Virus record (IMG/VR): IMGVR_UViG_3300036823_000117
Span: 54,587 to 118,586 of that record
Source: a virus
Strand: one strand, 5' to 3'
DNA: 64,000 nt
Below the pieces are notes generated by a model. It did not search any database and was not told the origin of the DNA. It worked only from the letters and a program-made list of their open reading frames with translations. The first letter of the stretch is position 1. Each line of letters begins with the position of its first letter. A program made the position numbers and the translations under genes. Shown in pieces: positions 46,572-55,105 of this stretch.

Positions 46572-46786
46572 GACTGGCTCCCCTCGGGAGAAGCGGCGGC
46601 CCATGCATCGTCAAGGTCATCCTGCGCCGTGACCAGGTCGCGGGCCGCAGCGGTCAGGTCTCCGTAAAGCTCGCGTGCCTGATCACTGCCAGCAGACGGC
46701 TCGGGCTCGCCCAGCCAGCGTTCGACTACCTGCCGCAGGCTCCAGCGGGCGAGGACAAGTCGCTGGCCGGGAGTGAGGTTGGTCAT
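46568..46786 (-). CDS. Small helical protein
   Basis: A 72-residue protein from ATG 46786 (MTNLTPGQRLVLARW). It ends in the segment AAASPEGSQS, similar to the C-terminal tails of two other genes in this operon, suggesting short duplicated 3' segments. Confidence 0.5.
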   Translation of the reverse strand: MTNLTPGQRLVLARWSLRQVVERWLGEPEPSAGSDQARELYGDLTAAARDLVTAQDDLDDAWAAASPEGSQS

Positions 46787-47025
46787 CGCCGCTCCCCCTC
46801 GGTCTCGCGGTCGGCGGTGAGGCAGCAGGCCCCGTGGCACTCGGTCCCGGCCTGAGCCCGGGCGGCCTCGATCGCGGCGGACAGGTGGCGGGTGAACTCG
46901 TCAGAAGCGGCGGGGAACTGGACGTTGTTGACGGTGACCGAGCCGTGGTCGACACCGAAGAAGATCCGGATGCCGTACTCGTCCTCCATGCGGCCGGTCT
47001 CGCGCACCTGGGGGCTGATGGGCAT
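46783..47025 (-). CDS. Small accessory phage protein
   Basis: An 80-residue protein from ATG 47025 (MPISPQVRETGRM). Strands GIRIFFGVDHGSVTVNNV are followed by a helix and a Cys-containing tail (ECHGACCLTADRE). A start at the internal Met 12 is possible. Confidence 0.5.
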   Translation of the reverse strand: MPISPQVRETGRMEDEYGIRIFFGVDHGSVTVNNVQFPAASDEFTRHLSAAIEAARAQAGTECHGACCLTADRETEGERR

Positions 47026-47027
47026 GG

Positions 47028-47477
47028 CTAGGACTCCGATCGGGCAGGAGTAGCGGAGCAGCCCGGGCACGGGATCGTGTCGTCCCAGCGGGCGCCCTCC
47101 ACTCGCGGGAGCGCGCCCAGCCCGTCGCAGGTCCCGCATCCCGCGACGCGCATGGCGCCCAGGTCGGGGGCGAGGAACGTGCGGCCCCGGTTGTAGTGCG
47201 GCACGGGATCAGCGACGGGGATGGCCACCATGAAGTCGGCGGTCATGTCGTCCCGCTCCGCGTCGCTGATGAGGCGCATCTCGTCCTTGTGGGCGGCGTG
47301 GGCCTTCTTGCGCTGGCCGTTGGACTCCAACACCTCAGACATCCAGCCGCACTCGCACAGGGCACTGCCGGAAGGCGTGTAGTAGGCCGGGCTCACGGGG
47401 CCGCCGGTCCGCTCGCTGATCACGAACGGCTTGCCCTCGGAGTTCAGGCCGTGGCCGGCCACTCGGGTGTTGCGCAT
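47028..47477 (-). CDS. Zinc-ribbon phage protein
   Basis: A 149-residue protein. Two Cys sets are visible: CECGWMSE and GCGTCDGLG with a later CPGC. The second set (CxxC, about 25 residues, CxxC) resembles a DnaJ-type or rubredoxin knuckle. Middle part acidic. Function unknown. Confidence 0.55.
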   Translation of the reverse strand: MRNTRVAGHGLNSEGKPFVISERTGGPVSPAYYTPSGSALCECGWMSEVLESNGQRKKAHAAHKDEMRLISDAERDDMTADFMVAIPVADPVPHYNRGRTFLAPDLGAMRVAGCGTCDGLGALPRVEGARWDDTIPCPGCSATPARSES

Positions 47478-48070
47478 AGTTCAGCCCCCTCGGGCTTGTG
47501 GTCGGACAGCAGGGCGGCGAGCTTCGCGGAGTTGTGCGGGCTCAGCCGGATTCCGCCGCCTCCGTGCTGGTAGCGGTCAGCGAAGATCCCGTGCTCCCGC
47601 AGCGCGGCGATAGCGGAGTCAGACATGGCCGTCTCGGCGTCACGGACCCGGCGCTCGTCGGCCATCCGCTCGCGCTCGCGCGCTTCCTGCGCCTTGCGTG
47701 CGGCGACGACCTCATCCCACGGCCCGAGCACGGCGGCCATGTTGGTGAGGATGTCGCGGGTGATGCCGGCCTCGGCCAGCAGTCCTGACCAGACGTTCTG
47801 CTCGATCAGATCCGGCCCGAGGCTCGCCAGCTTCTCGATTGGCGTCTCGCCGGCAGTGCCGAGCGCCACCGGGTAGCCGACATCCGAGCCACCGTAGCCG
47901 CTCCCGGCTCTCGGCTTCGTGTCGTGCGCAGCCGGGGTCGCCCACCGTCCCCGGCCGTACTCGGGGGAGCGGTGCAGGCCCAGGCTCAGGAACACCATCG
48001 GCCGGGGGTTGCCGTAGTTGCCGCGCCGGTAGGCGTATACGACGCCAGTCTTGATGTCGGTCTTCTTCAT
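47444..48070 (-). CDS. Phage protein with central helix
   Basis: A 208-residue protein. Residues 1-75 are Gly/Arg-rich (GVVYAYRRGNYGNPRPMVF). Residues 120-165 form a long charged helix (VVAARKAQEARERERMADE). The end overlaps the next gene by 34 bases. No family recognised. Confidence 0.55.
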   Translation of the reverse strand: MKKTDIKTGVVYAYRRGNYGNPRPMVFLSLGLHRSPEYGRGRWATPAAHDTKPRAGSGYGGSDVGYPVALGTAGETPIEKLASLGPDLIEQNVWSGLLAEAGITRDILTNMAAVLGPWDEVVAARKAQEARERERMADERRVRDAETAMSDSAIAALREHGIFADRYQHGGGGIRLSPHNSAKLAALLSDHKPEGAELCATPEWPATA

Positions 48071-48073
48071 CGG

Positions 48074-48472
48074 TCAGCCCTCCACCGGGATCACGCGGTA
48101 CAGGCCGCCAGTGGGCGCGTACCGGAGGATGAGGTTGCCGTCAGCGTCGCGAGAGTCGGCTTCCCAGTCCTCGTGCCACGCCGGGTCGGCGCTCGACGGG
48201 CCGGCGACGATCAGCAGGCCCGCGCTCTCGCCGCGCCGGACGATCCACCCTGCGGCCTCGATCGTGGCGGCGTAGTCCTCCAGGTGCGGCCAGGCTTCCT
48301 TCGCGCCGAGCGCCCGGTTGAAGTGCAGGTGGCGGACAGCCACGTCGCAACGCCGGGCGAACACATCCCAGCCAGGGGCGTTGACCCGGCGACGGCTGAC
48401 GCTTGACCTAGCGTGGCCTGCCTCTTCCAGCAGGGCGCTGATGCCCTGCTGGGTCGGGGGCTTCGCGGTCAT
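48074..48472 (-). CDS. Phage protein of unknown function
   Basis: A 132-residue protein from ATG 48472 (MTAKPPTQQGISALL). Contains CDVAVRHLHFNRALGAKEAW and AATIEAAGWIVRRGESAGL, an alpha-beta pattern. Function unknown. Confidence 0.55.
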   Translation of the reverse strand: MTAKPPTQQGISALLEEAGHARSSVSRRRVNAPGWDVFARRCDVAVRHLHFNRALGAKEAWPHLEDYAATIEAAGWIVRRGESAGLLIVAGPSSADPAWHEDWEADSRDADGNLILRYAPTGGLYRVIPVEG

Positions 48473-48476
48473 CGGG

Positions 48477-48698
48477 TTACTCCCCCTCGAGAGACGCGGC
48501 CGGGCAGTCCGGGTCTGCGGCGTCCAGGACCCACAGGCCGCAGGTGCCCCAGGTGCCCCGCTCGGCCTCCATCGACCGCCGGGCGGTGATCCCGGCGCCC
48601 AGCGTGGGGAACGGTCCGGCGAGCCTGGCACCGTCGTCCTTCGCGCGGGCGGTCGTGACCCACCACTCGCCGGGCTGGTCGCGGATGCTGTCGGTCAT
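48477..48698 (-). CDS. Small accessory phage protein
   Basis: A 73-residue protein: MTDSIRDQPGEWWVTTARAK, then a strand-rich end with one Cys pair separated by a loop. It ends ASLEGE. Coupled by four bases to the upstream gene. Confidence 0.5.
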   Translation of the reverse strand: MTDSIRDQPGEWWVTTARAKDDGARLAGPFPTLGAGITARRSMEAERGTWGTCGLWVLDAADPDCPAASLEGE

Positions 48699-48889
48699 GG
48701 CTGCCCGATGCCCGCGACCTGGATGGCCTCCAGGGTGGCGAGCAGCTGCTTGAGGTTCTCGTTGACCGCGAGGGTCGCGGTGACCTGCGCCCGGCCGATC
48801 AGGGCGGCCCGGTCGGCCGGGTCCGCGGTGTTGCTGCTGGCGTCCAGGTACCCGAGGGCTGCACCCTCGTACATTTCAGCGTTGGCCAT
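48695..48889 (-). CDS. Small helical protein
   Basis: A 64-residue protein with helices GAALGYLDASS and NENLKQLLATLEAIQVAG. Function unknown. Confidence 0.5.
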   Translation of the reverse strand: MANAEMYEGAALGYLDASSNTADPADRAALIGRAQVTATLAVNENLKQLLATLEAIQVAGIGQP

Positions 48890-48900
48890 TTCAGTTCTCC

Positions 48901-49239
48901 TCAGTGTCGTCGTGGGCGATGGCGGCCATGGGATTCCAGCTGCTCAAGCGACAGTTCGTGGTCCGGGTCGAGGCGGATGCCCTCAGCTTCAAGGGCATCT
49001 ACGGCGGCCGAGTAGCGTTCCCGTTCGGCGTCAAGGTCCCGGTCGACGACCTCGAACCAGGTCCCGATGCCGACCTGGAGCCCCTTGGAACGACACGTCT
49101 GGATGTCGAACTCTTTCAGCCGGTCGCCGTAGGTGATCGTCACCCATTTGCGGCCGATGAAGGTGACCGTTCCGGGCCGCGTGCCGAACGGGCTGTGTAC
49201 GCGGACCTCCTGGCCCACGGTCAGATCCTCGCCGGTCAC
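48901..49239 (-). CDS. Small SH3-like protein
   Basis: A 112-residue protein from GTG 49239. LTVGQEVRVHSPFGTRPGTVTF followed by KWVTITYGDRLKEFD has the strand-turn pattern of an SH3-like or KOW-type barrel. A charged helix follows. Possibly nucleic-acid associated; not proven. Confidence 0.55.
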   Translation of the reverse strand: MTGEDLTVGQEVRVHSPFGTRPGTVTFIGRKWVTITYGDRLKEFDIQTCRSKGLQVGIGTWFEVVDRDLDAERERYSAAVDALEAEGIRLDPDHELSLEQLESHGRHRPRRH

Positions 49240-49421
49240 CGGCCAGCCTGCGCGATCCCGAAGGTGCGGATCCCCGAGAGCTCGTCCAGGATGCCGCGGA
49301 GGGTTTCCGCGATGGCCACGAGCGCCTGCGCCTGGGCGAGCGCGATGGTGTCAGCGGGGCTGTCGTGGCGCACCGGGTACTCGCCGGCGATGAGGTCGCG
49401 GGCAGCGTCAAGAGGGTCCAC
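49236..49421 (-). CDS. Small helical protein
   Basis: A 61-residue protein from GTG 49421, mostly one or two helices (ADTIALAQAQALVAIAETL). Coupled by four bases to the SH3-like gene. Confidence 0.5.
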   Translation of the reverse strand: MDPLDAARDLIAGEYPVRHDSPADTIALAQAQALVAIAETLRGILDELSGIRTFGIAQAGR

Positions 49422-49424
49422 CGG

Positions 49425-50057
49425 TCAGCCCGCCATCTGGGCTGCGATGGCTGCCCGGTACGCGGCGATCAGGTCGGAGAACTCCTCGATCTCGGCCATG
49501 TAGGCGTCGTCGCTGGTCGCACCGTGGGTGACGTACCAGTCCATCTGCGCGGCGGTGTTCTTGTTCACGTCGCCGAGCAGGGTTTCCAGGACCCGGGTGC
49601 GGGTGGCGCGTTCCAGGGGAGCGCCGGCCTTGATCGCGAGGCTGACCATCAGATCGTTGAACATGGCCGGGTCGGTGAACCGGACGTTGCGGGTCGCGAA
49701 GCCTTCGCTGCTGTCAAACTGGTCGGCCATGTCGCCGAGGTGGCCGAGGAGTTCCGCGCCGAGCGCTACCCCGGTGAGCTTCTCCAGCGCGGCGAGGTCG
49801 CCGAGGTTCGGCGCGGGTGCCCGGTCGGATGAGATCAGGACCGGCTCGCCTTTCTTCGTCCAGAACGACAACGGCCCGGGCCACGCGACCTTCACAAGGT
49901 CGGGCTCCTCCTCGTTGTGGTACTGGACGGTGATACCCCAGCCGCCGGGGACCCACATCGTGGCCCCCCACTCGCTTTGGCCGCCGACCCACAGGTGCAA
50001 CTCGCCGGGGTACTGGCTGCGGTGTAACGGAACCGGGGTGATTTCCAGCATGGCCAT
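49425..50057 (-). CDS. First gene of a long leftward operon, unknown
   Basis: A 210-residue protein. Residues 1-75 are beta-rich (ELHLWVGGQSEWGATMW). Residues 85-205 are helical with MADQFDSSEGFATRN. No family recognised. It lies downstream of the 313-base divergent region. Confidence 0.6.
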   Translation of the reverse strand: MAMLEITPVPLHRSQYPGELHLWVGGQSEWGATMWVPGGWGITVQYHNEEEPDLVKVAWPGPLSFWTKKGEPVLISSDRAPAPNLGDLAALEKLTGVALGAELLGHLGDMADQFDSSEGFATRNVRFTDPAMFNDLMVSLAIKAGAPLERATRTRVLETLLGDVNKNTAAQMDWYVTHGATSDDAYMAEIEEFSDLIAAYRAAIAAQMAG

Positions 50058-50370
50058 TGGTTAGCGCTCCTCGTCCGGGTCGGCGCCTTCGGCGATGATC
50101 CGAAGCCGGTTGACACAGCCGGGGGGCGCAAGCCGTGTCCTGATCCCGCGTCCCCGGCCCTGACGTGATCGGGCTGCACCGCTTGGTGGCGGGGACTCCT
50201 GCTGCTACTTGGCGGACATTACGGGCTCCTCCCCGAGGGGACAGGGTCATCAGGCCTTGGATACTACCGGGGTCAAGTTCGCTGTGTTATCTACATGACG
50301 AGAACGCTACCCGCCTGGCTGGGCACCTGTCAACTTGAATCGCGGCCTTACTTCCGTGCATACTGGCCGG
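50058..50370. promoter_or_regulatory. Divergent regulatory region without a gene
   Basis: No gene is convincing here. On the minus strand TAGTAT (50261-50266) could be the -10 for the leftward operon. On the plus strand TTGAAT (50335-50340), an 18-base spacer and CATACT (50359-50364) precede ATG 50371 by six bases, so the rightward transcript should be leaderless. Confidence 0.5.
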
Positions 50371-50622
50371 ATGAAGCAGCCCGGCGAGCCCGACGAGCTC
50401 GACTGCGCGGTCCGCCGCGCCACCGACAAAATCAACGACGGCTACCGCGAGCTGCTCGCCGCCATCGAAGCCCAGTACGCCGCAGGCCGCGGGCCATCCC
50501 GCATTGCCCGCCACACCGACTACACCCGCGAGCACATCTCCGACCTGCACAAGAACGGCAGCAAGACCGCGGTCCCGCGGCGGCGGCGAGCCAAAGCGCA
50601 GCCAGGTCACGCCGGCTCCTGA
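50371..50622 (+). CDS. Small helix-turn-helix DNA-binding protein
   Basis: An 83-residue protein. ARHTDYTREHISDLHKNG after GRGPSRI fits a helix-turn-helix reading head, and the C-terminus is strongly basic (PRRRRAKAQ). Its leaderless promoter in the divergent region suggests it regulates the leftward operons or itself. It overlaps the RusA-like gene, which is convergent. Confidence 0.65.
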   Translation: MKQPGEPDELDCAVRRATDKINDGYRELLAAIEAQYAAGRGPSRIARHTDYTREHISDLHKNGSKTAVPRRRRAKAQPGHAGS

Positions 50623-51050
50623 GCCGCGTCCTCGACGACCTCGGTGATCGTGATCCGGACCAGGCCCCGCGGGTGCTTGACGGCTGCCAGCCGGTAGGTG
50701 ACCTGCCGGACCCACTTCCGGCTGTCGTTGACCAGCACGCCCGCCCGGACTAGCGCGTCGATCGCCGCTTTCGACGTCGGCGCGATGTTCTCCGCGTCCT
50801 TGACCTCCTGCGACGACAGCGGGTGCCGGTCAGCTTTCCGGTGCGGAGGGGACGCGTACTCGACCAGCACATCCACCTGCCCGGCGAACGGCGGCGGCCG
50901 CTGCGACCGGACGAGTTGGGTCACCACGGCGGCGAGCGCCTCGACCCGGTCACTCCGGTCATGGAAGTGGAGGCTCTGGTTCGCCGTCAGGATCGGGGTG
51001 CCCGCCGGCAACTCGAGGACGTAGGTCCGCGGGTCAGGCATGGAGGCCAT
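50607..51050 (-). CDS. RusA-like Holliday-junction resolvase
   Basis: A 147-residue protein from ATG 51050; ATG 51041 is an alternative. The N-terminus has ELPAGTPILTANQSLHFHDR. The region PPHRKADRHPLSS, then DAENIAPTSKAAIDALV and NDSRKWV, matches the acidic active-site layout of RusA family endonucleases, which resolve branched DNA before packaging. One catalytic Asp may be replaced (DAENI for DxDN). Confidence 0.65.
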   Translation of the reverse strand: MASMPDPRTYVLELPAGTPILTANQSLHFHDRSDRVEALAAVVTQLVRSQRPPPFAGQVDVLVEYASPPHRKADRHPLSSQEVKDAENIAPTSKAAIDALVRAGVLVNDSRKWVRQVTYRLAAVKHPRGLVRITITEVVEDAAQEPA

Positions 51051-51291
51051 CGGGGCTGAGGGCCATGGAGACCAGGCCCAGGAACTCGGGTTCGATGGCG
51101 GCGAGAGCCTCAGCGGCCGGCCCGGTCGCGTATCCCAGGATGAACCGCCGGAACCTGGGGAAGTTCGCCGGCTCGGAGCAGAACACGGCCGCTGCGGAGA
51201 GGAGATCCTGCATAAAGGCCTCGGTTTCCGGGTCGGCGAGGAACCCGGTTCCGGTGACCTTCAGGGTGGCGTGCCCGGCGCTCGCGCTCAC
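51034..51291 (-). CDS. Small accessory phage protein
   Basis: An 85-residue protein from GTG 51291. ATLKVTGTGFLADPETEAF is followed by helices ending in MALSPDGLHA. It overlaps the RusA-like gene by 17 bases. Function unknown. Confidence 0.5.
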   Translation of the reverse strand: MSASAGHATLKVTGTGFLADPETEAFMQDLLSAAAVFCSEPANFPRFRRFILGYATGPAAEALAAIEPEFLGLVSMALSPDGLHA

Positions 51292-51497
51292 CGCCGCCTC
51301 ACCGCCGCGGCCACGGCCTGGCGCCGGTCGTGTTCCCGCAGGACCGGGACCAGGGCTGCGGCCACGTTCACGAGCAGCTGCTTGCTGGTCGACGTCAGCG
51401 GCCCGCCGAGGTCCCGGACGTGGATCTCGAGAGCCCAGGTGCCGGGTGCCCACTCGGTCAGCGAGAACGCCTTCGGGTGGTCGTCGACGGCGCTCAT
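51288..51497 (-). CDS. Small accessory phage protein
   Basis: A 69-residue protein from ATG 51497 (MSAVDDHPKAFSL). Strands TWALEIHVRDLGG and a basic C-terminal helix. Function unknown. Confidence 0.5.
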   Translation of the reverse strand: MSAVDDHPKAFSLTEWAPGTWALEIHVRDLGGPLTSTSKQLLVNVAAALVPVLREHDRRQAVAAAVRRR

Positions 51498-52345
51498 GCC
51501 GATGCCGCCAACTCGGCGGGGAACTCGTCCCACGTGCGGCCGTCGAGCAGCCGTCCGGCCTTGTGCTTGCCGATGCGAGCGATCTCCTCGCGGCAGCCGT
51601 GGTCATCGACAGGCGGCCCGACGAAGCCGCGGCGGGGGTCGTGACCGCCGATGCCGACGGCGCCGGTTGGTGCCCATTCGCCCCATTGTTTGAACAGGAA
51701 CGGGACGCTGTCGGCCTGGCACTGGTCGCGGAGTTGCCGTGCCCATGCCGGAAGCATCGGCCGAGCACCGGGGCCGCTCTCACCCCCGGCGATCAGCCAC
51801 CCGATGCCTGTCAGGTCGAGGCCGTCGAGCGGCCCGATCAGAGGCTCGCAGGACAGAAAGCGCACCGCGGCGGGCACCTCCCGCAGGTGGTCAACGCGAC
51901 CCAACTCGCTCGCGTTCTCAACTGACACTCCCATCCACAGATTTGGTGGCCAGTCCAGCTTGCCGGCCACGCGGGCCAGGCGCAGCGACCGCTTGGTGAG
52001 GATCTGGTAGGTGTGCTTCGGGGTGTCTGCGATCACCGAGAAGACGTCACGGACGAACGACAGCGGAACCCTCGCGTGCAGCAGGTCGCTCATCGAGTTC
52101 ACGAAGACCAGGCGAGGCTTGGCCCAGTGGTACGGCTCGTCGAGCGACGCCGGGTGGATGGCCACGCCGAAGCCGGGCCCGCTGGTCCGCGGGTCGCCGT
52201 CCGTCTGGTACTTGGCCTGACCCATTGCCTTGAGCCGGCCGGCCATCGTCAGTGCGTAGCAGCGGTCGCAGCCAGCTGAAATTCGGTCGCAACCCGTGGT
52301 CGGATTCCAGGTATCGGTGGCCCATTCGATCTTCGTGGTGCTCAC
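51494..52345 (-). CDS. DUF5131 (phage Gp37/Gp68 family) protein
   Basis: A 283-residue protein from GTG 52345. The family signature WNPTTGCDRISAGCDRCYA lies at residues 14-32 with three cysteines spaced as an iron-sulphur or radical-SAM-like site. Further matches: PRLVFVNSMSDLLH, YQILTKR, LWMGVSVEN, SCEPLIGPL and WLIAGGESG. Complete length. Family activity is not settled; a nucleic-acid-related radical reaction is one idea. Confidence 0.85.
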   Translation of the reverse strand: MSTTKIEWATDTWNPTTGCDRISAGCDRCYALTMAGRLKAMGQAKYQTDGDPRTSGPGFGVAIHPASLDEPYHWAKPRLVFVNSMSDLLHARVPLSFVRDVFSVIADTPKHTYQILTKRSLRLARVAGKLDWPPNLWMGVSVENASELGRVDHLREVPAAVRFLSCEPLIGPLDGLDLTGIGWLIAGGESGPGARPMLPAWARQLRDQCQADSVPFLFKQWGEWAPTGAVGIGGHDPRRGFVGPPVDDHGCREEIARIGKHKAGRLLDGRTWDEFPAELAASA

Positions 52346-52905
52346 GATGACGCCGCCAGCTGCTCGTCGATCCACGCGATGAACGCGGCGTGACGCTCCT
52401 CGGGGGTCATGTGCCCGTAGGTCTCGTCGTTGCGGGAGGCCAGCGACCAGGCCAGGGTCAGCGCCACTCCGGCTTGCTGGCCCGCAAGGGCGGTCTCGTA
52501 GCCGGTCGCCTGGCTGTCCAGCAGCCGGGGCAGCGCGGCGAATGCTTCGGCGGGGTCCATGCCGGCCTTGACTTTCTTGTGCCACAGGTAGGCGCCCATC
52601 GCGCAGACGCCCTCGCCCTGGCCGTCAACGGCGTCCTCGAGTTCGCTTGGGTAGAAGCTGCGGCCAAACGGACTCGGGTCCGCCGCCTCTTTCGCGCGTT
52701 CCTCCGCAGCCTCAGCGGTTGCGCCGACCGTGCACAAGGCGCCTTCGATGAGCTTGTGCTCGGGAAGCGCCAGCAGGGCTTCGCGCATGTCGGCGAGGAG
52801 CCGCCGGCCGCGCTTGCCTTTGAGGGCCCGCTCGTAGTTGGCCCACCAGAATGCCGACTGGTTGGGGAAGTTCTCCTCGTAGTCGTCGTCGCCGAACCTG
52901 CTCAT
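52342..52905 (-). CDS. Helical phage protein of unknown function
   Basis: A 187-residue protein. FWWANYERALKGKRGRRLL and ALCTVGATAEAAEERAKEA resemble a family of helical actinophage proteins. No enzyme motif. Overlaps both neighbours by four bases. Confidence 0.55.
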   Translation of the reverse strand: MSRFGDDDYEENFPNQSAFWWANYERALKGKRGRRLLADMREALLALPEHKLIEGALCTVGATAEAAEERAKEAADPSPFGRSFYPSELEDAVDGQGEGVCAMGAYLWHKKVKAGMDPAEAFAALPRLLDSQATGYETALAGQQAGVALTLAWSLASRNDETYGHMTPEERHAAFIAWIDEQLAASS

Positions 52906-53567
52906 GCTGCTGCCGTTTCTTCTTCGTGTTGCTGACGGTGGGGGAACTGGGTGGCCAGCTGCTCGGCGAGCGCGGCCGTGGCTTTGGTTTCGTCGAGGCC
53001 GGTGTCGAGGAGGGCGTCGAACGCGTCGAGGTCGTCGACCTTGGCGAGGATGGTGTCTACGCCGCGGAAGTCGCGGCGGTTCCAGGCGGTCACGTAGGCG
53101 CGGGCGCGGGTGATCTCGGCGGGGATGCGGCGGGATGCCTCATCGGCCCACACCGCCGCAGCGGGGGGTTCTGGTGGCGGCGGGATAACTGGCGGGATGG
53201 CGGGGGCCGACCCGGACTTGCGGGCAGGGCGGCCGTCCTGCCTGATCCGCTCGACGCGGGGCGGCGGGGGCACGTACCCGCCGAGGCCAAGGGCGAGGGA
53301 ACGGCGGTAGCACTGCTCCGAGATGACCGGGTTCTTAGCCGGGCGGACCGCGGGGAGGCCGCAGTGCCCGCAACCGCACGTGCCGTCCGGGAAGGCATGG
53401 AGAGGCCGGGCGGCGAGTTTCCGGGCGGCGTGACCGAACGGGGGTGCCACCGGGCCGGGCGGGCAGCCCTGGCCTACCCACCTCTTACGGCAGGTCGTGG
53501 AGAGGTCCGAGCGGTCCTTGTGCGGGACCGCGTCCCTCCCGCAGGTGCAGCTGCATTTGTCCGTCAC
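52902..53567 (-). CDS. Multi-zinc-finger phage protein
   Basis: A 221-residue protein from GTG 53567. The N-terminus has CSCTCGRDAVP and a later TTCRKRW; residues 65-90 have GTCGCGHCGLPAV and QCYRRS. A Pro-rich linker is followed by a helical C-terminal domain. It may bind nucleic acid through the zinc sites. I do not recognise the family. Confidence 0.6.
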   Translation of the reverse strand: MTDKCSCTCGRDAVPHKDRSDLSTTCRKRWVGQGCPPGPVAPPFGHAARKLAARPLHAFPDGTCGCGHCGLPAVRPAKNPVISEQCYRRSLALGLGGYVPPPPRVERIRQDGRPARKSGSAPAIPPVIPPPPEPPAAAVWADEASRRIPAEITRARAYVTAWNRRDFRGVDTILAKVDDLDAFDALLDTGLDETKATAALAEQLATQFPHRQQHEEETAAA

Positions 53568-53857
53568 GGCGAGGCCTCCATCTTCGCGCGGGCTAGGCCG
53601 GCGGCCTCGGTGAGCGCGATGGCCGCGGTCGGAGCGATGACGTCGGACACGGCCGAGGTCTTGCCGGCCATCTCCGCGGCGACCTTGTCGAGGTCGGCGG
53701 CGAACGACCGGAGTGCTTCCCGCCAGGCGGCGGCGTACAGGCACGTCGAGTGCCAGGCGAGGCAGCCGAGCGGGTGCGCGTCGTCGCCCATCGCGTGGGT
53801 GTGGTTGCCCGGCGGGTACCGCTTCGCGAGGTAGTCGCCGACAGGGGTGAGGCTCAC
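53564..53857 (-). CDS. Small accessory phage protein
   Basis: A 97-residue protein from GTG 53857. It has His/Cys residues in GNHTHAMGDDAHPLGCLAWH and a helical C-terminus. Function unknown. Confidence 0.5.
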   Translation of the reverse strand: MSLTPVGDYLAKRYPPGNHTHAMGDDAHPLGCLAWHSTCLYAAAWREALRSFAADLDKVAAEMAGKTSAVSDVIAPTAAIALTEAAGLARAKMEASP

Positions 53858-54339
53858 TAGGTCGCCGCCTTCCCCGCCGCTTTGACGCGGCCGACAGCGT
53901 CGCGGAACGCTGCGACGGACTGCGCCTCGAGGAGCGGGGCGAGGGCCGCCCCGTACTCAGCGGCGAAGCCGGCGGCTTCGGGGTCGCCGCCGTCGGCGTC
54001 CCGCTGGCACGCCCGGATCGCGTCTTGCAGGGTCACGCGGAGGAACGCGGTGGTCACCGCCACCTGACCGGGTTCCAGGGCCCGTGCTTCCAGCTCGGCG
54101 ATGCGCTGGTCCTTGGCCGCGGCGGCTTCCTCGGCGCGTTCCGCCCGCTCGTAGTCAGCGATCGAAGCGTCCAGCGTGCGCGAGCAGGCCAGGCATGACG
54201 TGTTCCAGTTGATCGCGTTCTCGTAGTCGGCGATCCGGGCCTGCAGGGCCGCGATGGTTTCGGCGGCAGGCTCAGAGATCCTCAGCCCATCCGACTCAGC
54301 TTCGGGGCCGGGTGCGAGGCCCTCGGTCTCGTCAGGCAC
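53857..54339 (-). CDS. Coiled-coil protein with Cys pair
   Basis: A 160-residue protein from GTG 54339. Coiled coil with TIAALQARIADYENAI, a Cys pair in NTSCLACSRTLD and heptads in DQRIAELEARALEP. It overlaps the sliding-clamp gene by eight bases. Confidence 0.55.
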   Translation of the reverse strand: MPDETEGLAPGPEAESDGLRISEPAAETIAALQARIADYENAINWNTSCLACSRTLDASIADYERAERAEEAAAAKDQRIAELEARALEPGQVAVTTAFLRVTLQDAIRACQRDADGGDPEAAGFAAEYGAALAPLLEAQSVAAFRDAVGRVKAAGKAAT

Positions 54340-55069
54340 TGACGGCCTCCGCAGCGGCCGGCTCGGAGGCAGCCTCGGGAACGGGCTTCTCGGCGGCGGC
54401 GGTGGCCACCGTCCACTCGGCCCAGTGCCGGGCCACGGCTGCTTCGCCGCCGAGCCTTACCAGCATGAGAGCGCCGATGAACCAGTCTCCGGCTGTGGCC
54501 ACGAGCGTCGGGATCCCGTTGTCGGCCCGGGCCAGGAGCCGGATGTTCAGAGAGTCGTGCGCGCGGGAAGGACCCGGGGTGAGCCGGGCCAGCTTGGCCG
54601 GGTTGACCGCGGCCAACTCCCCCATCGGCACCTGCGTGCCTGTGAGGAAGCCGTGCAGCATCTCACGCCAGCCGGGGAAAGACGGGTTTCCCTGGGCGGC
54701 GTGCCCGGGTGCGACGGCCGTCCAGGAGCCGCTGACGTCGCCGGCGCTGACGGTGATCTTGCCGTCGCCGACGCAGAGCACGGCCTTGTCATCGCGCCGC
54801 TTCAGGATGCGGCGCAACTCCCACGCTCCGGCGAGGGGGAGGGTCGCAGCCTGGTCGGGGAGGCCCGCTGCGGCGGCTTCGGGCACGGCCTCGCGGGCCA
54901 CGCCGAGGGTGTACCGGTCCGTCGCGACCAGGTACAGCGCCCCCGCCTGATAGTCGAACCGGACACCGCTGATCTGGGGAAGGTCGCAGTCGGCGTCGGT
55001 GTGGGCCAGGACCGCGGTCAGCATCAGCCGCAGCTTCGGCGCCGGGACGGAAATCGTGGTGGTGGTCAT
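54332..55069 (-). CDS. dnaN: Sliding clamp-like protein (DNA polymerase III beta-like)
   Basis: A 245-residue protein from ATG 55069 with AAAGG upstream. The segment ISGVRFDYQAGALYLVATD then RYTLGVA is the clamp-domain signature. The family usually has about 370 residues in three domains, so this one has about two. The C-terminus is a long Ala/Glu-rich tail. Phage clamps can recruit a phage polymerase or host factors. The name is by domain, not proven function. Confidence 0.7.
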   Translation of the reverse strand: MTTTTISVPAPKLRLMLTAVLAHTDADCDLPQISGVRFDYQAGALYLVATDRYTLGVAREAVPEAAAAGLPDQAATLPLAGAWELRRILKRRDDKAVLCVGDGKITVSAGDVSGSWTAVAPGHAAQGNPSFPGWREMLHGFLTGTQVPMGELAAVNPAKLARLTPGPSRAHDSLNIRLLARADNGIPTLVATAGDWFIGALMLVRLGGEAAVARHWAEWTVATAAAEKPVPEAASEPAAAEAVSA

Positions 55070-55105
55070 TGCTAGTAACCTTTCTTGGTTGCAGGGGTGC
55101 GACTC

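Noticed and set aside
50058-50250. Minus-strand gene in the divergent region
   Set aside because: Frames are short or basic shadow sequence without ribosome sites; promoter-like elements explain the region better.
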